From Paenalcaligenes sp035301625 (GTDB lineage Bacteria; Pseudomonadota; Gammaproteobacteria; Burkholderiales; Burkholderiaceae_B): a DNA stretch of 14,424 nt. The stretch covers positions 1 to 14,424 of the forward strand of contig DATGTW010000085.1 of NCBI GenBank assembly GCA_035301625.1, read 5' to 3'. Position numbers and translations under genes: made by a program. Below, piece after piece: positions 7,495 to 14,343 of the stretch (position 1 is the stretch's first letter; the number at the start of each line of letters is the position of its first letter). The notes below the pieces were generated by a model that worked only from the letters and a program-made list of their open reading frames with translations, made no database searches and had not been told where the DNA came from.

Positions 7495-8622
7495 TTAAGC
7501 ACTATTAAATTTATTATTGCCATTTTCTTGTTCGTTGCCTTGGTTGCCAAGCCTTGATGATTGTAGCTTTTTCAATAGGCTTCTACATAATTGCGCCGAT
7601 TTTTGCTCGATGAATACAAAGCTCAGATAAGAAACAAAGATAGAGGCCACCAAGGCTGCAAAGAACACGACTAAACCAAAAGAGTTTTGGGCAATTTCAT
7701 GCTTTCTCATGAGCTTGATGATGATCATATGCATGAGATAAAGAGAAAACGAGATATTGCCTAAAAATACCAATGATTTTATTTCGGGTAATCCATTTTG
7801 TTTTTCGTAGACCAACAATGCCAGCAGTAAAATAAAAGCGGGTAGCCCCCAATTTAATGGGCCATGGCCGTAAAATGTGGGCAAATACAAGCCTATGGCA
7901 GCTACTGCAGCAACGATAAGTGCAGGGATGGCAATTCGTTGTCGTAATTCGGGCGCCAAGCGGGGTAAGGCTCGATAAACCACATACAGGGCAATTCCCA
8001 AAGCAAACTCAATAACCATGGGCGAAGAAAATATCGCTACTAAAGGCTGTACGAGTTTGTTTACCGAAGCATCCGCTTTTTGATAGGCGCTGAAACCTAT
8101 TTCGCCGTGGACCATATATTGCAAACCTAAAAACAGGCCTATGATGCTCGCGCTTGCGATTAATTTTCTATAGCGTTGTGAGCACATGAGTGCGCCCATA
8201 AAAAGCATGTAAAAAGCTATTTCATAAGTCAGTGTCCAAACAGGGCTGTGCAAATGAAAGCCATATGTTGGGCCTTTGGCTTCATAATCAGCGTGCAAAG
8301 GCACAAAGGAGGCTGGTAAAGAATGCCCCTCGATATCAAAGAAGAGGATAGATAGAATTAAGCTGACAAAGAGCAGGGGGTAAATCCTAAAGAAGCGCTT
8401 CATTGCAAACGATACAGCTGGGAATCGTTCTATACGCTCGGTGGAATAGCAGATGATGAAACCACTAATAATAAAAAATAAATCGACCCCATATGCTCCG
8501 TTAGAAAATAAAATGTCGCCAATATCGACGACAGGGAAAGATGCATTTAAATAGTATCTATAGTGAAAGCAAACGACGAGTAATGCGGCTAACCCTCTGA
8601 GGTAATGTACGCTTAAAACCAT
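7495..8622 (-). CDS. Acyltransferase family 3 integral membrane protein (OafA/YrhL-like)
   Basis: Predicted inner-membrane O-acyltransferase of the acyltransferase-3 family, whose members move acetyl or other acyl groups onto sugars of LPS O-antigen, capsule or peptidoglycan. The N terminus has the family Arg-X10-His pair (Arg9, His20, in HYLRGLAALLVVCFHYR), followed by GVDLFFIISGFIICY. About ten hydrophobic segments cover most of the 375 residues; the C terminus is a short hydrophilic tail rich in Asn, Gln and Gly. No SGNH domain is fused, so it is the short form. Its acceptor cannot be told from sequence and no surface-sugar genes are adjacent. It is the only gene on the minus strand between tRNA-Ser and the decayed gene at 8.7-9.3 kb, and it looks more AT-rich than the cluster to its left, consistent with later acquisition. 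GAGAGG lies about 15 bases before the ATG. Confidence 0.93.
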   Translation of the reverse strand: MVLSVHYLRGLAALLVVCFHYRYYLNASFPVVDIGDILFSNGAYGVDLFFIISGFIICYSTERIERFPAVSFAMKRFFRIYPLLFVSLILSILFFDIEGHSLPASFVPLHADYEAKGPTYGFHLHSPVWTLTYEIAFYMLFMGALMCSQRYRKLIASASIIGLFLGLQYMVHGEIGFSAYQKADASVNKLVQPLVAIFSSPMVIEFALGIALYVVYRALPRLAPELRQRIAIPALIVAAVAAIGLYLPTFYGHGPLNWGLPAFILLLALLVYEKQNGLPEIKSLVFLGNISFSLYLMHMIIIKLMRKHEIAQNSFGLVVFFAALVASIFVSYLSFVFIEQKSAQLCRSLLKKLQSSRLGNQGNEQENGNNKFNSA

Positions 8623-8686
8623 GAATTGCTGTGGCCTCTCTTTGTGCGCTAAAGCACGCTAGTTTTTATCAGTTTTCCGTTCCTTC

Positions 8687-8716
8687 ACTATAAATTTTCT
8701 GCTCTTGGTCCGTAAA
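8687..8716 (-). promoter_or_regulatory. Putative promoter of the acyltransferase gene
   Basis: On the minus strand TTTACG (8716-8711), an 18-base spacer and TATAGT (8692-8687, five of six to consensus). Transcription would start near 8680, giving a leader of about 58 bases that includes a small GTGC...GCAC inverted repeat (about 8644-8657). Confidence 0.4.
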
Positions 8717-8722
8717 TTAAAA

Positions 8723-9263
8723 TTAGTGATCATGAATTACAAACCCTTGCCGCTGGCTTTTTCTGTAGCCCGAACGGATACGGTCTTCTTTTTTCTCGTC
8801 ATCAACATCGATTTCGTAAAACATTTCAGTTTGGGGTGCAAACGCTAGGTTTTTTTACGCTCCCAGTACTATGTACCTGTCTTTTTTGGGCATCTTGGGC
8901 ATCTAATCGTTCGCCCATACGGTTAAATAGCCGTTTGCGGGGATCGAGGTGGCTGGAAATTGCCACATTTTTGGACGATGCGGTCGATCGCTCAAATGTC
9001 AACCTTCTAGGTTGATGTCTTTATCCGTGCAGTTATAGAGCTCTATCCAGTCGCCATAATCTCCGTCTTCATCAGCAAACGTGGTTTGCTTAGCTGACAT
9101 GAATTCATTAATTACCACCTGGCACTCAGCAATGCCTTTTATGGATGTATTCTGACCATTTGCGAGCGCAATGCTTTGGGCGCTAGCGAATCAAGCAACA
9201 GCCGCTAAACTAAGCAGGGGAAGAAGGTTTGTAATTAAGACTCTTTATCGCCTTGGTGCTCAT
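8723..9263 (-). pseudogene. Decayed gene for a secreted lamin-tail-domain (LTD) protein
   Basis: The 700 bases between the acyltransferase and the DUF454 gene hold no intact gene, but one minus-strand frame reads as a damaged protein. An ATG at 9263 starts MSTKAIK; after a one-base frame change the leader LITNLLPLLSLAAVA is followed by a TGA (9193-9191) and an Ala-Ser-Ala cleavage-like site, so the ancestor was secreted. Then comes VVINEFMSAKQTTFADE, GDYGDWIELYN and KDINLEG, the hallmark of LTD domains, and HLSD, FPATSIPANGYLTVWAND further on. In-frame stops interrupt it at 9001-8999 (TGA), 8905-8903 (TAG) and 8857-8855 (TAA), and the frame ends at a TAA at 8725-8723. All the stops lie in the same frame as the homology. 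The tail EMFYEIDVDDEKKEDRIRSG is acidic and I cannot place it. LTD proteins often bind or modify extracellular polymers; no function is expected now. Confidence 0.8.
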
Positions 9264-9325
9264 TTTGTTTTATGATCACTTTGTAGTGCACGTTTTCGAA
9301 TGAGTGCGTTCTTTGAGGGTGGTTC

Positions 9326-9703
9326 ATGGCTAGAAATCCGTTAGCGCGTCTTTTTTATAATTTTATTGGTACGCTTTCCGTATCATTAGGTGTATTGGGT
9401 ATTTTCCTGCCCTTATTACCCACGACGCCTTTTCTTTTGTTGGCGCTAGCCTGCTATATGCGCGGTTCCCAGCGTATGTCTGTGTGGATGCTGAATAATT
9501 CCTTATTTGGCGAGCATTTGCGCAATTTTCAAATTAAAAAAGCTATTCCTAAACGCACCAAAATATGGGCCATTAGTCTTACTTGGGTGTCTTTGGCTAT
9601 TTCTGCTTGGATTATGTCAGTGGCTTGGGCGCGTCCTATTTTGATTCTGCCCGGTTTGTTCGTCACTATTTATTTGTGGCGCTATGACACGTTAGTAGAG
9701 TAA
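9326..9703 (+). CDS. DUF454 (YbaN-like) small inner-membrane protein
   Basis: A 125-residue membrane protein of the DUF454/YbaN family, function unknown. The family pattern is visible in the first half: GTLSVSLGVLGIFLPLLPTT followed by PFLLLALACYMRGS (about 15-48), then the LFGEHLRNFQIKKAIPKRTK polar loop (60-79) and two further hydrophobic segments (about 81-100 and 104-118). Length agrees with the family (about 120-130). GAGG lies about 10 bases before the ATG, supporting this start. It stands alone between the decayed LTD gene and the unknown secreted protein, and its neighbours give no clue to its role. Confidence 0.88.
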   Translation: MARNPLARLFYNFIGTLSVSLGVLGIFLPLLPTTPFLLLALACYMRGSQRMSVWMLNNSLFGEHLRNFQIKKAIPKRTKIWAISLTWVSLAISAWIMSVAWARPILILPGLFVTIYLWRYDTLVE

Positions 9704-9752
9704 ATATGTAGTAATCCTTGAGGGTATTGCGGCCGTTAAAAAAAGCTAAGTC

Positions 9753-9786
9753 TAGTTTTATTGCTGCCAGTAGCATGCTAAAACTA
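9753..9786. repeat. 8-bp inverted repeat in the leader of the unknown secreted protein gene
   Basis: TAGTTTTA (9753-9760) and TAAAACTA (9779-9786) are perfect reverse complements 18 bases apart; the loop holds a small GCT-GCCAGT-AGC hairpin and a GCATGC palindrome. No T run follows, so it is not an obvious terminator. It may be a regulatory site or chance. Confidence 0.3.
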
Positions 9787-9815
9787 AGGTCAGTGTTTTT
9801 TATTAAGGGATACTC

Positions 9816-10871
9816 ATGAAAAATACATCACCACTTGGTTTATTAGGTATTGCTGCTGTGTGGACTGGGCTTGCTATTTCTCCGGCGTGGGCTGGGCAGG
9901 CATCAGTTCAGGTTGCTAGTGCTTCGGCGCAGCAGGTTGCCCAGCAGGACGGTTCTGCTGTGAAAACCGCTCAAGAGCTTGATGTTTCTTTTGTCCGCAA
10001 AGATGGTTTTGAACAGGTCCGCTCAAAAGATATTGAGTCTTGGTTTGATGATGGTTGGTACCGGTCTGAACAATTTCCGGGCATGAGTACCGATTCGGTT
10101 TTTTTCCCTGACGCTCAAATGGCTCCGTTAGAACGAGCCACATTGTTGTTTGATTACTTAGAAGGGCAGTTGCCACATGCTCGTTATCGTCTACGGATGG
10201 GTACTGATTTTAGTACCGTGGGGCAGCCAGGGCAGGGGCCGATGGCCTTTGTAGAGGTAACGCGATTCAACTTGGGTCCGGCCCTGCACGAGGATTTGCA
10301 AACACAATACGATCAGGTCGCTGACCTCGAGGAGTTTGGAGTAGGCCCGCATGTGTCACGTCGTTTTATTTTCACACCTATTCAGGGGATGAACGCTCAT
10401 GTAGTTGCTGCAGGACGCCAAGAGTTATCTGATCAGCAGGTCGCTGACATGATGTGTCTCGAGCAATCTTGCTTGGTATTGCAGCAAATAGAGGGCAAAT
10501 CAGGTGCTTGGGAGTCTATTCCCGTCCCCTCTTGGGTAGGACAAAATGGCACCACACTTGAAGATGCTCAGCAGCAGTTAGGCACTGGTGAGAATGCAAC
10601 CGTAGCTTATGCCGTACGAGAAATCACAGAGGCTAATCTTGGTTCGGAATATGGCGAGCCTGTTGAAAGCATTACTGCACCTGAGCCTTATTTTGAGATC
10701 ATAGTCTCTAAAAATGTGACTGGTCAGGTACCTGCTCTAGAGGTGGTTTCCCATCAGGGGCATTTGATGGATGATTCCTTGTCGGATATTTGGTATCGGT
10801 GGATACAGGTTGATGGGAACGAACCCTACTGGGAGCGCTTGGCAGAACATCGCCCACCGATGATTTTTTAA
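9816..10871 (+). CDS. Secreted protein of unknown function
   Basis: I do not recognise this 351-residue protein. It starts with a clear signal peptide: MKNTSPLGLL, a hydrophobic core and an Ala-Trp-Ala cleavage site after residue 26, so the mature chain should be periplasmic or released. A Gln/Ala/Ser-rich linker (27-55) precedes an acidic, aromatic-rich domain. Notable segments are SWFDDGWYRSEQFPGMSTDS (75-94), a close cysteine pair (Cys214, Cys219, MCLEQSCL) that could form a disulfide, and a Trp/Tyr-rich end (IWYRWIQVDGNEPYWERL, 325-342). There is no membrane segment after the signal and no catalytic motif I can name. AGGGA lies six bases before the ATG, a good ribosome site. The gene looks intact and converges on the TetR gene. 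Codon use looks ordinary for the window. It could be a lineage-specific exported protein. Confidence 0.8.
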   Translation: MKNTSPLGLLGIAAVWTGLAISPAWAGQASVQVASASAQQVAQQDGSAVKTAQELDVSFVRKDGFEQVRSKDIESWFDDGWYRSEQFPGMSTDSVFFPDAQMAPLERATLLFDYLEGQLPHARYRLRMGTDFSTVGQPGQGPMAFVEVTRFNLGPALHEDLQTQYDQVADLEEFGVGPHVSRRFIFTPIQGMNAHVVAAGRQELSDQQVADMMCLEQSCLVLQQIEGKSGAWESIPVPSWVGQNGTTLEDAQQQLGTGENATVAYAVREITEANLGSEYGEPVESITAPEPYFEIIVSKNVTGQVPALEVVSHQGHLMDDSLSDIWYRWIQVDGNEPYWERLAEHRPPMIF

Positions 10872-10883
10872 ACTTTTTTAAGC

Positions 10884-10912
10884 AAAAAGTAGCTAGGCCG
10901 ACTAGGCCTAGC
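10884..10912 (-). terminator. Terminator hairpin at the end of the TetR gene
   Basis: GCTAGGCC (10892-10899) and GGCCTAGC (10905-10912) form a perfect eight-base stem with a five-base loop; the TetR stop codon (10910-10908) lies inside the right arm. On the minus strand TACTTTTT follows, a short U tract. A second AT-only hairpin, ACTTTTT/AAAAAGT (10872-10890), lies directly beside it and may help to end the converging plus-strand transcript. Confidence 0.6.
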
Positions 10913-11519
10913 GTTTGGCAAGCCCTTTGACGCCCTCTAAGAACAAGGTAGTGCTCAGGTCAGCATAATCAGAACGACTGATAGGGCCGTCGGGTTTGAA
11001 CCACATATAAACCCAGTTGAGCATGCCAAATAACGACATTGTGACAGGTTTGAGTAGGGGCTTTTCTTTGTCTAAATCTGGGTGTATGTCTTGGATGACA
11101 TCCGAAATCAAACGCACGATTTTGCGTTCGATTTTGTTGATCTCTTTAATTTTGTCGTCAGGTAAAGAGCTACGGCTATTAAGCTGCATTTGGTGCTTGT
11201 CGTCCGCATCACGATAGCATTCCAGGATTTGATGTACCAGTTGTCGCAGCCGTTCTTCTGGGGCCATATCTTGGGTGCTGTTGGCCACGTTTTTTATGGC
11301 GTTATAAAGCTCATTTAAGTGGCTGTAAATGATATCAAATATAAGCTCAGCCTTGCTAGGGTAGTAATGATAAAGTAGTGCTTTTGATACTTGGCTGCGT
11401 GCAGCAATCTGCGCCATTGATGCCTTTTCCATGCCCAGATCAGCAAAGACTGCGGCGGCATTTTGACGGATATTTTGCTGCTTTTCTTCGTAATCAGCTG
11501 CACGTCTAGTTTGTACCAT
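10908..11519 (-). CDS. paaR: TetR-family repressor, probable PaaR of phenylacetate catabolism
   Basis: A 203-residue TetR/AcrR regulator. The N-terminal helix-turn-helix is SMAQIAARSQVSKALLYHYY (34-53) followed by PSKAEL, with an upstream RQNAAAVFADLG helix, all typical of the family. The C-terminal ligand domain is variable. Known PaaR proteins of betaproteobacteria belong to this family, are released from DNA by phenylacetyl-CoA and sit among paa genes; here the gene lies directly downstream of paaG-paaI-paaK on the same strand, so the assignment is by context and resemblance and not by a diagnostic residue. It starts 98 bases after the paaK stop and appears to have its own -10 box (TATAAT). 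AGGA lies about 11 bases before the ATG. The likely target is the ACCG-N6-CGGT site upstream of paaG. Confidence 0.85.
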   Translation of the reverse strand: MVQTRRAADYEEKQQNIRQNAAAVFADLGMEKASMAQIAARSQVSKALLYHYYPSKAELIFDIIYSHLNELYNAIKNVANSTQDMAPEERLRQLVHQILECYRDADDKHQMQLNSRSSLPDDKIKEINKIERKIVRLISDVIQDIHPDLDKEKPLLKPVTMSLFGMLNWVYMWFKPDGPISRSDYADLSTTLFLEGVKGLAKR

Positions 11520-11560
11520 AATCAGAAAAATCCTAAATTCAGTTTTGCCACAAGAGGCGT

Positions 11561-11566
11561 ATTATA
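11561..11566 (-). promoter_or_regulatory. Perfect -10 box upstream of the TetR gene
   Basis: TATAAT on the minus strand (11566-11561), about 41 bases before the TetR ATG, giving a leader of about 35 bases. The best -35 candidates at 17-18 bases spacing (GCTAGC, TGCTAG) are poor, so an activator or weak basal expression is likely. The spacer is occupied by the arms of a large inverted repeat. Confidence 0.5.
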
Positions 11567-11604
11567 CCCCACCTTAAAGAGGCGCTAGCACTTTAAAGGT
11601 GGGG
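11567..11604. repeat. 13-bp inverted repeat between paaK and the TetR gene
   Basis: CCCCACCTTAAAG (11567-11579) pairs with CTTTAAAGGTGGGG (11591-11604), one bulged base, around an 11-base loop. It starts about 14 bases after the paaK stop. Neither strand shows a T run after the stem, so it is not a standard intrinsic terminator; the TATAAT of the next gene abuts it instead. It may act as an mRNA 3'-end stabiliser, an attenuator or an operator. Confidence 0.65.
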
Positions 11605-11617
11605 ATATGCGAAGCAC

Positions 11618-12922
11618 CTAGGTGCGATTATCTATAATCCGTTTGGCTTTGCCTTCTGAACGATCCAGCGATTCTGGTAGGCAGATTTGAATTTTGCAGT
11701 TGATACCTACCGTGTTGCGAATATGTTGGTGTAATTCGCGTGCTGCAGCATTACGAGCCACATCGTCACTGTGATCCGCTTGGCATTCAACATGGACGAC
11801 CATTTCATCCATTCGGCCCGCGCGGCGCAATTCAATATGAAAATGTGGGGCTAAGGCATTGCATTTTAAGATTTGCTCTTCGATTTGGGTGGGGAAAACA
11901 TTGACCCCACGCAAAATAATCATGTCGTCGCTGCGTCCAGTGACCTTTTCCATGCGACGCATGGTGCGGGCGGTACCTGGCAAGAGGCGGGTGAGGTCAC
12001 GAGTGCGATAGCGCACCATGGGCAGCCCTTCTTTGGTCAGGGTGGTAAATACTAACTCACCCAATTCACCGTCTGGTAATGTTTCACCCGTATCAGGATC
12101 AATAATTTCTGGGAAAAAATGATCTTCCCAGACATGCAGGCCATCTTTGGTTTCTACACATTCGTTAGCAACGCCTGGGCCAATAATCTCGGACAGGCCA
12201 TAAATATCGACTGCGTCCATATCGAAAGCATCTTCGATTTCTTTGCGCATGGCATTGGTCCAAGGCTCAGCACCAAAAATACCTACCCGTAATGACGATT
12301 CGCGTGGGTCCATGCCTTGTTTGTTAAATTCGTCCAAAATAGAAAGCATATAAGACGGCGTTACCATGATGATGTCTGGGTTAAAGTCCTTCATGAGCAT
12401 GACCTGACGTGCGGTCATACCGCCGGAAATAGGCACCACGGTGCATCCGAGCTTTTCACCGCCATAATGAGCGCCCAGTCCCCCTGTAAACAATCCGTAT
12501 CCATAAGCGTTATGCAGGATATCGCCGGGACGTCCTCCTGCTGCGCGAATGCTGCGTGCCATCACGGTTGCCCATACATCAATATCGTTAGCGGTGTAGC
12601 CTACGATGATGGGCTTGCCAGTCGTTCCTGATGAGGCATGAATCCGTACGAGTTCTTTGCGTGGGGTGGCAAACATCCCAAAAGGGTATGTATTGCGCAG
12701 ATCTTCTTTGGTTGTAAAAGGAAATTTGGATAAATCAGATAGTTGTTTTAGATCTGATGGGTGAACGCCAACTTCGTCAAAGCGTTGCCTATAAAATGGT
12801 GAGTTTTCATAAGCATGCTGTAACGACCAGCGCAAACGCTCGAGTTGTAGTGCACGGATCTCATCAACAGAGGCAGTTTCAATGGGTTCAAGTTCTGCTG
12901 TGGCGCGTTCAAGGTGTTTCAT
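11618..12922 (-). CDS. paaK: Phenylacetate-CoA ligase
   Basis: AMP-forming ligase that converts phenylacetate, ATP and CoA to phenylacetyl-CoA, the entry step of the aerobic phenylacetate pathway, in the cytoplasm. Motifs of the adenylate-forming superfamily are in order: ATP loop ASSGTTGK at 96-103, YGLSE at 241-245, YRTRDL at 305-310, GRSDDMIILRGVNVFP hinge at 329-344, and a C-terminal lysine in EGKAKRI (423-429). Length 434 is usual for PaaK (about 430-440). GGAGG lies seven bases before the ATG (12930-12934), an excellent ribosome site. It is third in the paaG-paaI-paaK unit, 70 bases after paaI. The stop codon is inside a perfect 12-base palindrome GCACCTAGGTGC (11614-11625). Confidence 0.97.
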   Translation of the reverse strand: MKHLERATAELEPIETASVDEIRALQLERLRWSLQHAYENSPFYRQRFDEVGVHPSDLKQLSDLSKFPFTTKEDLRNTYPFGMFATPRKELVRIHASSGTTGKPIIVGYTANDIDVWATVMARSIRAAGGRPGDILHNAYGYGLFTGGLGAHYGGEKLGCTVVPISGGMTARQVMLMKDFNPDIIMVTPSYMLSILDEFNKQGMDPRESSLRVGIFGAEPWTNAMRKEIEDAFDMDAVDIYGLSEIIGPGVANECVETKDGLHVWEDHFFPEIIDPDTGETLPDGELGELVFTTLTKEGLPMVRYRTRDLTRLLPGTARTMRRMEKVTGRSDDMIILRGVNVFPTQIEEQILKCNALAPHFHIELRRAGRMDEMVVHVECQADHSDDVARNAAARELHQHIRNTVGINCKIQICLPESLDRSEGKAKRIIDNRT

Positions 12923-12992
12923 GGTTAATCCTCCACAGGGGCGTATTACTAAAAAATCACATACAAAAATCAGGTCGTCTTTGGCAGCAGCC

Positions 12993-13436
12993 TCAAGACT
13001 CTAAGAGGGCACCTTTGATGGTGCGAGACAATCCGCGGAAATATGCCACGGGTGCGCCGTTTTGATTGGTTATCTCGACATCATAGATACCGCTACGACC
13101 TTGACGACTGACTTCTTTGCCTGTTGCGGTCAAAAAATCATCCGTAAAAGCTGGGGCAACAAAAGTGATATTGCAGTGCTGGGCGACTGTGCGCTGGTTA
13201 TAGGTATTGCAGGCAAAGGCAAAGCAAGAATCAGCCAAGGTAAACAAATAACCCCCATGGCAAGTGTTATGGCCGTTGACCATGTCGCGGGTGATGCGCA
13301 TCGTTAAGACAGCTTTTCCCGGCTCAACGGAAAGTATTTCCATGCCGAGTTTTTGTGTGGCTTCATCGTCTTTCCACATGGCCTGTGCGCATTGTTCCGC
13401 CAGCTGTTGAGGGTCTAGGAATAAAGGTGCCGTCAT
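12993..13436 (-). CDS. paaI: Hydroxyphenylacetyl-CoA thioesterase PaaI
   Basis: Hot-dog fold thioesterase that hydrolyses ring-hydroxylated phenylacetyl-CoA and related dead-end esters, releasing trapped CoA. The family signature NGHNTCHGGYLFTLADSCFAFACN spans 54-77; Asp69 in the LADS element matches the catalytic aspartate of E. coli PaaI, and NGH (54-56) with HGG (60-62) form the active-site loop. The second half, ITFVAPAFTDDFLTATGKEV and YFRGLSRTIKG, is typical of PaaI. Length 147 agrees with the family (about 140-150). Its ATG lies three bases after the paaG stop, with GGGAG about 10 bases upstream inside the paaG end, so translation is coupled. A general thioesterase of the same fold is the alternative, but the operon context favours PaaI. 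Confidence 0.95.
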   Translation of the reverse strand: MTAPLFLDPQQLAEQCAQAMWKDDEATQKLGMEILSVEPGKAVLTMRITRDMVNGHNTCHGGYLFTLADSCFAFACNTYNQRTVAQHCNITFVAPAFTDDFLTATGKEVSRQGRSGIYDVEITNQNGAPVAYFRGLSRTIKGALLES

Positions 13437-13439
13437 GGA

Positions 13440-14243
13440 CTACTCACTCCCTTTGAAGTTGGGTGTTCTTTTTTCTAAAAAAGCCTGAACACCTTCTTGA
13501 AAATCGTGGCTATACCCAGCGCGACGTTGCAGCTCTTTTTCCAACTCGAGTTGGTCATTTAGGCTCTGTGTGCTGGCAGCATGCATGGCTTGTTTGGTTA
13601 ATCCAAAACTAAAAGTTGGGCCCTGTGCTAGCTCATTAGCCAATGCAGTAGCCGTTGTCAGCAGCTGTTCATCATCGGTGACCTGCCAAATCAACCCCCA
13701 TTCCTGGGCTTGTTCAGCACCCAGGGGTTGTGCTGTTAGTGCTAATGCCATGGCACGGGCACGACCGATTAGATGAGGTAAAAACCAAGTACTGCCAGAA
13801 TCGGGTACTAAACCGATTTTGGAAAATGCCTGGATGAATTTTGCTGAACGTGCGGCAAAAACAATGTCACACGCCAAGGCCAGACTCACCCCTGCACCAG
13901 CCGCAACACCGTTGACTGCACAGATTACTGGTTTGGGCAATTGAGTGATTTTGCGGATCAGGGGGTTGTAGTATTTTTCGATGGTTTGGCCCAGATCGGG
14001 GTCATAATCCGGGTGTTCAGGGCTTTGTTCACCTAGATCTTGGCCAGCGCAAAAGCCGCGGCCGTTGCCTGTGAGCAGTACGGTGCGCACATCGGTGTTT
14101 TGAGCACGGTCAAAGGCACGTTGCAATGCCTGATGCATCGATGCGTTGAGAGAATTCAGCGCATCGGGGCGATTGAGCGTGATATGTAATACCCCCTCAG
14201 TGAGGTGGGTCTGTATTTCAGACGAAACGGGCTGACTGCACAC
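13440..14243 (-). CDS. paaG: 2-(1,2-epoxy-1,2-dihydrophenyl)acetyl-CoA isomerase
   Basis: Crotonase-fold isomerase that converts the ring-1,2-epoxide of phenylacetyl-CoA to the seven-membered oxepin-CoA before ring opening. The crotonase oxyanion elements are GRGFCAGQDL (61-70) and NGVAAGAGVSLALACD (111-126), and Asp148 in GLVPDSGSTWFLPHLIG fits the single catalytic aspartate of PaaG. The VPDSG segment separates it from ordinary enoyl-CoA hydratases, which carry a Glu pair. Length 267 is usual. The start is a GTG preceded at five bases by AGGAGGG (about 14249-14255), a very strong site that justifies GTG over later codons. It is first in the paaG-paaI-paaK operon and is driven by the promoter at 14315-14343. 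A sister crotonase (PaaF) is the alternative, less likely. Confidence 0.95.
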   Translation of the reverse strand: MCSQPVSSEIQTHLTEGVLHITLNRPDALNSLNASMHQALQRAFDRAQNTDVRTVLLTGNGRGFCAGQDLGEQSPEHPDYDPDLGQTIEKYYNPLIRKITQLPKPVICAVNGVAAGAGVSLALACDIVFAARSAKFIQAFSKIGLVPDSGSTWFLPHLIGRARAMALALTAQPLGAEQAQEWGLIWQVTDDEQLLTTATALANELAQGPTFSFGLTKQAMHAASTQSLNDQLELEKELQRRAGYSHDFQEGVQAFLEKRTPNFKGSE

Positions 14244-14314
14244 GTTGTCCCTCCTAAAGTGTTAGCCAAAATATCAACCAAATAACCAAATATGGCTGCC
14301 GGGTTAGGGTTCTC

Positions 14315-14343
14315 ACTATTGTGCAAACCGTCCGGTCGGTCAA
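14315..14343 (-). promoter_or_regulatory. Putative sigma70 promoter of the paaGIK operon
   Basis: On the minus strand TTGACC (14343-14338, five of six), a 17-base spacer and AATAGT (14320-14315, four of six). The start would be near 14308, leaving a leader of about 64 bases before the paaG GTG. The PaaR-type operator lies in the spacer and touches the -35 box, the usual design of a repressed promoter. Confidence 0.65.
14327..14340. promoter_or_regulatory. PaaR-type operator upstream of paaG
   Basis: ACCGTCCGGTCGGT (14327-14340) is a near-perfect palindrome of the form ACCG-N-CCGG-N-CGGT; only the two N positions break symmetry. As I recall, PaaR sites are imperfect palindromes with ACCG/CGGT arms around a CG-rich centre (described in Corynebacterium; a paa operon palindrome is reported in Burkholderia). 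No second copy was found before paaK or the TetR gene. Confidence 0.7.

Noticed and set aside
8723..9263. LTD region as an expressed gene with recoding of stop codons
   Set aside because: The stops are a mixture of TGA, TAG and TAA, and the leader also needs a frame change; ordinary decay explains this.
9753..9786. TAGTTTTA/TAAAACTA repeat as terminator of the DUF454 gene
   Set aside because: The stem is AT-only with a long loop and no T run follows.
11567..11604. Inverted repeat as intrinsic terminator of paaK
   Set aside because: Neither strand has a U tract after the stem, so it is listed as a repeat of unknown role.
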